Of a stretch of DNA of 64,000 nucleotides, positions 62,001 through 64,000 are shown in pieces. The stretch is from Apostichopus japonicus (taxonomy: Eukaryota > Echinodermata > Holothuroidea > Aspidochirotida > Stichopodidae), in assembly GCF_037975245.1 (NCBI RefSeq), contig NC_092577.1:2928501-2992500 (forward strand), read 5' to 3'. The notes beneath the pieces are model-generated. The model was not told the DNA's origin, did not search any database, and worked only from the letters and a program-made list of their open reading frames with translations. The translations under genes and the position numbers were made by a program. How positions within the stretch are numbered: position 1 is the first letter of the stretch; every line of letters begins with the position of its first letter.

Positions 62001-63920
62001 TTAGGGGTGTACTCTTCATTCATCATTAACATCATATATATGCATATTCATAACATACCCTCTACAATATCATCTCCTTCCACCTCTGTCTATTCTTCGT
62101 CGTTCAGATGGAAGGACGTGACGCCTTTAGGGGTGTACTCTTTATTCAACATTAACATCATATATATGCATATTCATGACATACCCTCTACAATATCATC
62201 TCCTTCCACCACTGTCTCTTCTTCGTCGTTCAGATGGAAGGACGTGACGCCTTTAGGGGTGTACTCTTTATTCATCATTAACATCATATATATGCATATT
62301 CATGACATACCATCTACAATATCATCTTCTTCCACCTGTTTCTCATTCATCATTCAGATGAAAGGATGTAACACCTTTAGTGGTGTACTCTTTATTCACC
62401 AATGACATCATCTTTATGCATATTCATAACATACCCTCTACAATATCATCTTCTTCCACCTGTTTCTTAATTCATCATTCAGATGAAAGGATGTAACACC
62501 TTCAGGGGTGTACTCTTTATTCATCATTAACATCATATTTATGCATATTCATGACATACCCTCTACAATATCATCTGCTTCCACCTCTGTCTCTTCTTCG
62601 TCGTTCAGATGGAAGGACGTAACACCTTTAGGGGTGTATTGTTTATTCGCTCCTTTCTCAAAAACAGACTTCCAAGATTTTGCAGCAGCTTGTTTTACCT
62701 TGCAGAGAGGATGTCAAGAAATATTTCAAGACTTAGTCATCCAAGAAGACAATTTGAAAAGATCTTAAAAACTGGATTAGGCTGGTATAGTCTGTGCATG
62801 TCAGAAACACACCTGGACTCAACAAAACAGCAAAGATACTCACCCTTATATATCCACAGACTGGTCTAGTCTGTGCATGTCAGACTCACACCTGGACTCA
62901 ACAAAACAGCAAAGACACTCACCCTTATATATCCACAGACTGGTCTAGTCTGTGCATGTCAGACTCACACCTGGACTCAACAAAACAGCAAAGATACTCA
63001 CCCTTATATATCCGCAGACTGGTACTTTGAGATTGTTTCCAATCTCCAGGTTACACTTCCAAGGAGTCTGGCGAACTGGTTTGGTCTCAAAGAAACTCAG
63101 TAATGGCATTACATCTCTGAAGAAGAGAACACAAAACTGCAGCAGTTTGGGAAATAGATTTCTATACATTTACCTGTTATGCCATCAAAACTTTTAAATG
63201 AAATGAAAGAGTCTCAAAATTTTAAATCTCACTTTATTCCTACATAATATTCCTCTGTGTTATATATCTCTTGAGTATAAGTTGAGGTACTATTAACCCC
63301 TTTTTTTGCATTTTTGTTTGCTGAATTATAACTATTGTTATATAAGGCATCATTACATAAGGTATCGGAATATCGTGACTTCTTTTATCAAAAGAGATTC
63401 TTCTCACCCAAAGGAGTAGGCATCTCCGTCGACTTCCTCAATAATTTCCATCATCTGCCTCTCACCTAGGTTTTGTTGGGGAGTCTTTGGTTTACCCTGT
63501 CTCTTCCCAGAGGTGCTGGGTCCGGCCTGGTCGGGCCCACCCCCATCCTCGCTGTCATCCCCACCGAGATTGGAAGGTCCGCTAGAATTTTAAAAAAAAT
63601 ACAATTATCACCCAAAGGTAATTCTCAAAAGTCTCACAAGGTTTATTGCACTTTATTCCAATCTTCAACAAATTGTGAAAATGGACATTTTTGGGGGGAG
63701 GGGGGGGGGGGGGGGAATTCAACAAATAAATTCAAAACTCACATGAAGTTGATTTCTGTTTTCAGTCCTTTGATAGCTTGGATGATGTTTTCCTGTTTGT
63801 CCTGACTGAACTCCCCTCCAAGGTTTGAGCACAAAATGACACGGCTGGCTGTGAACTTTGACCCAGGGGCATCTGTGACCTTGTGAATGATATCCATGGA
63901 GACTGTTAATGCATCCAGGA
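49996..63920 (-). CDS. XRCC5: XRCC5 (Ku80/Ku86), 5' end beyond the window
   Basis: Ku80 pairs with Ku70 to form a ring on broken DNA ends in the nucleus and recruits DNA-PKcs for non-homologous end joining. Seventeen minus-strand exons (w1-w17, listed separately) join with GT/AG borders and continuous phase to 628 residues plus a stop. Human Ku80 has 732, so about 115 N-terminal residues are off the right edge. Order: last part of the vWA-like domain (w1-w2), the beta-barrel and DNA-encircling bridge (w3-w8), core C-terminal arm (w9-w10), flexible linker (w11), and the globular C-terminal domain with the DNA-PKcs-binding tail (w12-w17). Recognisable blocks include LDALTVSMDII, HLNDEEETEV, HRYGSDVIP, NPVFQRLYQCLLHRAL and VGSVNPVSDF. 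The final DDLLDMME matches the vertebrate end DDLLDMI. Three introns contain arrays that duplicate splice junctions, which is unusual. Identification is secure; expression is not testable here. Confidence 0.96.
50660..50829 (+). repeat. 22-bp minisatellite in the last XRCC5 intron
   Basis: About eight units of CAGGCCCCCCTCCACATTTTCC with small changes (AGATTTT, missing C). It does not include exon sequence; it begins about 70 bases from exon w16. Confidence 0.9.
50900..50968 (-). CDS. XRCC5: XRCC5 exon w16: acidic tail
   Basis: FLQDQAASQEVEMAAPDESA and DDL, matching human FLAPKDKPSGDTAG through DVDDL. Phase 0 at both ends. Acceptor CCGTCAG, donor TTG|GTGAGT. Confidence 0.92.
51000..51145 (+). 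repeat. AAT/AACAGTAAT simple repeat
   Basis: Imperfect AATAATAAACAGTAATAATG-like repeats, non-coding, in the w15-w16 intron, starting about 30 bases from exon w16. Confidence 0.8.
51569..51636 (-). CDS. XRCC5: XRCC5 exon w15: C-terminal domain
   Basis: ENLTLISKVECPTSDVTEED and SKK, matching human [23 protein letters not shown]. Acceptor CTTCAG, donor AAG|GTAAAA. Confidence 0.92.
52105..52160 (+). mobile_element. Possible tRNA-derived fragment
   Basis: GAGGCACAGTGG resembles a polymerase III A box and GGGTTCAAACCCC a B box, but they are too close for a tRNA (the anticodon arm is absent). A second GGGGTTCAAATCC lies near 52290. This could be a decayed SINE head or chance. Confidence 0.3.
53010..53106 (-). 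CDS. XRCC5: XRCC5 exon w14: C-terminal domain
   Basis: RKEPDLFNTFLRDTKQKLKS and KTAFWQKMCT, matching human EEQRFNNFLKALQEKV and LNHFWEIV. Acceptor TTCGCAG, donor ACAG|GTATGA. Confidence 0.92.
53130..53570 (+). repeat. AACATA-rich minisatellite in XRCC5 intron w13-w14
   Basis: Irregular units of CACAATAACATCCATTAACA and TATAACATACAATAACATAC. The minus strand stays open in several frames and gives Cys/Tyr/Val repeats; these are artefacts. The array starts about 24 bases from exon w14 without copying exon sequence. Confidence 0.9.
53701..54325 (+). repeat. Tandem duplication of a ~310-bp segment
   Basis: Copy one (about 53701-54010) and copy two (about 54011-54325) share CATATGACATAAT, CTAACTGTTAAATTCTAACA, AAAGCTGAATTCTGTATATG, CATGAAGACAGTGTTGTATG and CACCACCAAGCTACCATAA. 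Divergence is moderate. Non-coding. Confidence 0.85.
54527..54639 (-). CDS. XRCC5: XRCC5 exon w13: C-terminal domain
   Basis: VCKEMQNRIHQLVLESFGSQ and FFKKALDCLKSLRTETCQ, matching human SNQLINHIEQFLDTN and YFMKSIDCIRAFREE. Acceptor CCTGCAG. The donor CAG|GTTGAT is weak but is the only one in phase with w14. Confidence 0.88.
55110..55182 (-). CDS. XRCC5: XRCC5 exon w12: start of C-terminal domain
   Basis: VGSVNPVSDFQKLVKDADDT and TFKR, matching human VGSVNPAENFRVLVKQ, the start of the globular domain that contacts DNA-PKcs. Acceptor ATATAG, donor GAG|GTAAAA. Confidence 0.94.
55460..55553 (-). CDS. XRCC5: XRCC5 exon w11: linker
   Basis: NQNGDAPKTAAPAPDNADVT and MADMAQGAITE, a flexible linker as in human NHEDGPTAKKLKTE to SLAEGSVTS. 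Acceptor CAACAG. The donor GAG|GTAGCA is acceptable but weak. Confidence 0.9.
56169..56362 (-). CDS. XRCC5: XRCC5 exon w10: end of the Ku core
   Basis: CLLHRALNPNDTIQEIDEML to KVFKLEVTKKSDKG and NVFG, aligned with human CLLHRALHPREPLPPI through KTLFPLIEAKKKDQ. A weak GT after GAAATGCAGAAG is ignored because homology continues to the strong donor CAT|GTAAGT. Confidence 0.92.
56450..56962 (+). repeat. 15-bp G-rich minisatellite in XRCC5 intron w9-w10
   Basis: More than thirty units of CTTGGGGAGGAGGGG or GTTGGGGAGGAGGGG. A larger block is duplicated: the order of variant units around 56565-56740 recurs around 56805-56930. Because 15 is a multiple of three, all frames stay open on both strands. 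The plus strand has many closely spaced G runs and could form G-quadruplexes; in the transcript the complementary C-rich strand is present. Confidence 0.95.
57273..57363 (-). CDS. XRCC5: XRCC5 exon w9: core, acidic loop
   Basis: EPDDDDDDEGDNEMLKPKEI and LNPVFQRLYQ. The human counterpart is DLFPTTKIPNPRFQRLFQ; the run of six Asp is coded by a GAT microsatellite and is an insertion relative to human. Acceptor TTTCAG, donor CAG|GTAAGG. Confidence 0.94.
57655..57775 (+). repeat. Dispersed repeat related to 20339-20660
   Basis: AAATATCAAACCAGAGATAA, TCTCTGTAAACCACCAGTG, TGTGTGAAAGTG and CTGCTGCAGCC follow the same order as in AGO intron 5, with a T run inserted. Confidence 0.55.
57816..57876 (-). 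CDS. XRCC5: XRCC5 exon w8: core helix
   Basis: EEQLQAVDKLIDSMDLMGEN, matching human EAQLNAVDALIDSMSL. Acceptor TCTACAG. The GT at 57815-57814 keeps phase with the next exon. Confidence 0.93.
58718..58808 (-). CDS. XRCC5: XRCC5 exon w7: core
   Basis: SLLFFELPYAEDLRTYTFPS and ENEKFKPS, matching human VYVQLPFMEDLRQYMFSS. Acceptor ATTCCAG, donor CTG|GTAAGT. Its acceptor and first ~25 bases recur five times upstream in the preceding intron. Confidence 0.94.
58769..59229 (-). repeat. ~85-bp tandem array carrying the exon w7 acceptor junction
   Basis: Six units, measured from the word GGCAGCTCA at 58786 (the true exon) and its counterparts near 58871, 58949, 59035, 59119 and 59204; spacings 78-86 bp. 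Read on the minus strand each unit holds an intronic part, the acceptor (GGCTATTCCAG in the true exon and the second and fourth units, mutated but still ending AG in the others) and the first ~25 bases of exon w7. The extra copies lack a donor. From the acceptor at about 58894, the copied exon would read SLLFSELPFVI and stop. Confidence 0.9.
59529..59729 (-). CDS. XRCC5: XRCC5 exon w6: bridge region
   Basis: The longest exon (67 codons), with YMGRSVFAFVADPND, VAFSAIVKALYE, SVAIVRRGATARSQPKLAC and LVPHIKVKYE. It matches human FMGNQVLKVFAARDDE through AFPHIKHNYE. Acceptor ACCCAG, donor GAG|GTATGC. Confidence 0.95.
59852..59966 (+). repeat. ~33-bp tandem repeat beside exon w5
   Basis: Four units of GCATGAATATGCACGCACTG plus CAGTAA or similar. 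The array stops about 18 bases from the exon w5 donor and does not include exon sequence. Confidence 0.85.
59984..60096 (-). CDS. XRCC5: XRCC5 exon w5: barrel/bridge
   Basis: HRYGSDVIPISKEDKANMDY and LPGKMLQVLGFTKSEN, matching human FRYGSDIVPFSK and CFSVLGFCKSSQ. Acceptor TCATAG, donor AAT|GTAAGT. Confidence 0.95.
60354..60553 (+). mobile_element. 200-bp MITE inserted into a repeat unit
   Basis: Terminal inverted repeats CCAGTTGGGACAATT (60354-60368) and its exact reverse complement (60539-60553) bound a 200-bp element with no coding capacity. The flanks belong to the exon-w4 array unit. The word AATATC lies on both sides (ends near 60350 and starts near 60556) and may be the target-site duplication. 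Confidence 0.75.
60660..60845 (+). mobile_element. Second, diverged MITE copy in the same array
   Basis: Body words AATGCTAATACC, CAAAGCACT, CAGTTCCTAACCTTGACCTG and GACAATACGAGTG, plus a decayed right end (TTAACTGGGT), match the element at 60354-60553. The left terminal repeat is gone. It sits at the same AATATC point of the array unit. Confidence 0.65.
62560..62698 (-). CDS. XRCC5: XRCC5 exon w4: beta-barrel
   Basis: VKQAAAKSWKSVFEKG, then YTPKGVTSFHLNDEEETEVE and DDIVEG, matching the human block around VYCLNDDDETEV and EDIIQG. Acceptor CTGCAAG, donor GAGG|GTATGT. The 3' half of this exon with its donor is the seed of the large array to its left. Reading past the donor meets a stop within four codons. 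Confidence 0.94.
62781..63020 (-). repeat. 79-bp tandem array carrying the exon w3 donor junction
   Basis: Three units, marked by the plus-strand word CACCCTTATATATCC at 62841, 62920 and 62999, exactly 79 bp apart. On the minus strand each unit contains the last bases of exon w3 (CAGTCTG..GATATATAAGG) and the donor GTGAGT, followed by intron sequence with TTGCTGTTTTGTTGAGTCC. The third unit is the true exon end. Reading past the true donor stays open for about 18 codons and then stops at TAG. Confidence 0.93.
63002..63116 (-). CDS. XRCC5: XRCC5 exon w3: beta-barrel start
   Basis: MPLLSFFETKPVRQTPWKC and LEIGNNLKVPVCGYIR, aligned with human [21 protein letters not shown] and following residues. 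Its last bases and donor (AGG|GTGAGT) are repeated twice more in the following intron. Confidence 0.93.
63408..63581 (-). CDS. XRCC5: XRCC5 exon w2: vWA insert and end
   Basis: It opens GPSNLGGDDSEDGGGPDQ, an acidic Gly-rich insert in the place of the GDRGDGPFRLGG loop of human Ku80, then a basic loop and the helix RQMMEIIEEVDGDAYSF. Acceptor TTCTAG; donor TGG|GTGAGA. Confidence 0.93.
63692..63716 (+). repeat. Poly-G run
   Basis: A run of G interrupted by one A, in the w1-w2 intron. Length is uncertain, as for any such run. Confidence 0.9.
63743..63920 (-). CDS. XRCC5: XRCC5 exon w1: vWA-like domain
   Basis: It starts in phase 1 after the acceptor TTGTCAG and codes for LDALTVSMDII, an ILCSNLGGEFS strand and loop, and the helix to TEINF. 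This corresponds to roughly human residues 107-165. Donor CAT|GTGAGT. Confidence 0.94.
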
Positions 63921-64000
63921 CTGACAATTTGCAATAAAGTCAAGAAAAATACTTTATTTGTATCTTGTTATACTTTTGATGCACACTAAATTGAGTGAGA

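Larger units (their letters stand above)
60322..62559 (-). repeat. 124-126-bp tandem array carrying the exon w4 donor junction
   Basis: About sixteen units counting the true exon, marked by the plus-strand word GGGGTGTACTC or its variants. In the regular part these are at 61628, 61752, 61878, 62004, 62130, 62256, 62380, 62505 and 62631 (true exon). On the minus strand each unit has intron sequence with ATGCATATATATGATG, then a copy of the exon w4 3' half (YTPKGVTSFHLNDEEET region) and the donor GAGG|GTATGT. Central copies (61752-62256) keep the exon frame intact; others have small deletions. Positions 60911-61267 and 61268-61624 are a recent ~357-bp higher-order duplication. The left end is interrupted by two MITE copies. 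Confidence 0.92.
50014..63742 (-). other. XRCC5: XRCC5 introns: contents overview
   Basis: Sixteen introns; those over 300 bases are w16-w17 (886), w15-w16 (600), w14-w15 (1373), w13-w14 (1420), w12-w13 (470), w10-w11 (615), w9-w10 (910), w8-w9 (452), w7-w8 (841), w6-w7 (720), w4-w5 (2463) and w3-w4 (303). Most contain a tandem array, listed separately. In w12-w13 and w10-w11, and in most of w14-w15, I see nothing recognisable. Confidence 0.7.

Noticed and set aside
61550-62405. Plus-strand open frame of repeated MHIHDIPSTISSPSTSVSSSS units
   Set aside because: Antisense reading of the exon-w4 junction array; the meaningful coding sense is on the minus strand.

Overview
The window is animal nuclear DNA: two intron-rich genes separated by AT-rich, repeat-laden sequence, with no operons or bacterial signals. 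Protein similarity to vertebrate AGO and Ku80, the intron density, a CR1/L2-like retrotransposon tail and a tRNA-derived SINE suggest a metazoan, probably a marine invertebrate deuterostome such as an echinoderm. The species cannot be fixed from sequence alone.

Left part (1-16,334): no supported coding gene. It holds a decayed non-LTR retrotransposon 3' end (about 3,611-4,105), a 2.8-kb array of 45-bp repeats (about 4,382-7,158) whose length periodicity creates long meaningless open frames, several shorter tandem arrays (13,311-13,560; 14,522-15,313; 15,406-15,650), a perfect short hairpin (12,752-12,800) and a pervasive TACAGTA/TACTGTA word. The AGO promoter and 5' UTR exon probably lie here but cannot be placed.

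Middle (16,337-40,555, + strand): a complete Argonaute gene of the AGO1-4 (miRNA/siRNA) class. I assembled 19 coding exons with GT/AG borders and continuous phase. They give a 945-residue protein with a Gly/Pro-rich N-terminal extension, N, PAZ, MID and PIWI domains and an intact Asp-Glu-Asp-His slicer tetrad (D673, E713, D745, H883). A candidate 24-nt in-frame microexon (36,179-36,202) would raise this to 953 residues.

Between the genes (40,556-49,995): about 9.4 kb with a three-copy tandem repeat just after the AGO stop, candidate poly(A) signals and no supported gene.

Right part (49,996 to beyond 64,000, - strand): XRCC5 (Ku80), the DNA-end-binding subunit of Ku in non-homologous end joining. 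Seventeen exons cover the protein from the middle of the von Willebrand A-like domain to the stop; the first ~115 residues lie off the right edge. The last exon codes for only five residues and completes an acidic DDLLDMME tail that matches the DNA-PKcs-recruiting tail of vertebrate Ku80. The genes are convergent.

The most unusual observation is in XRCC5. Three introns contain tandem arrays whose unit spans a splice junction and carries a piece of the neighbouring exon: the acceptor side of exon w7 (6 copies), the donor side of exon w4 (about 16 copies, with a MITE co-amplified inside) and the donor side of exon w3 (3 copies). Each array supplies decoy splice sites that would lead to premature stops if used. 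I saw no such junction-anchored array in the AGO gene.
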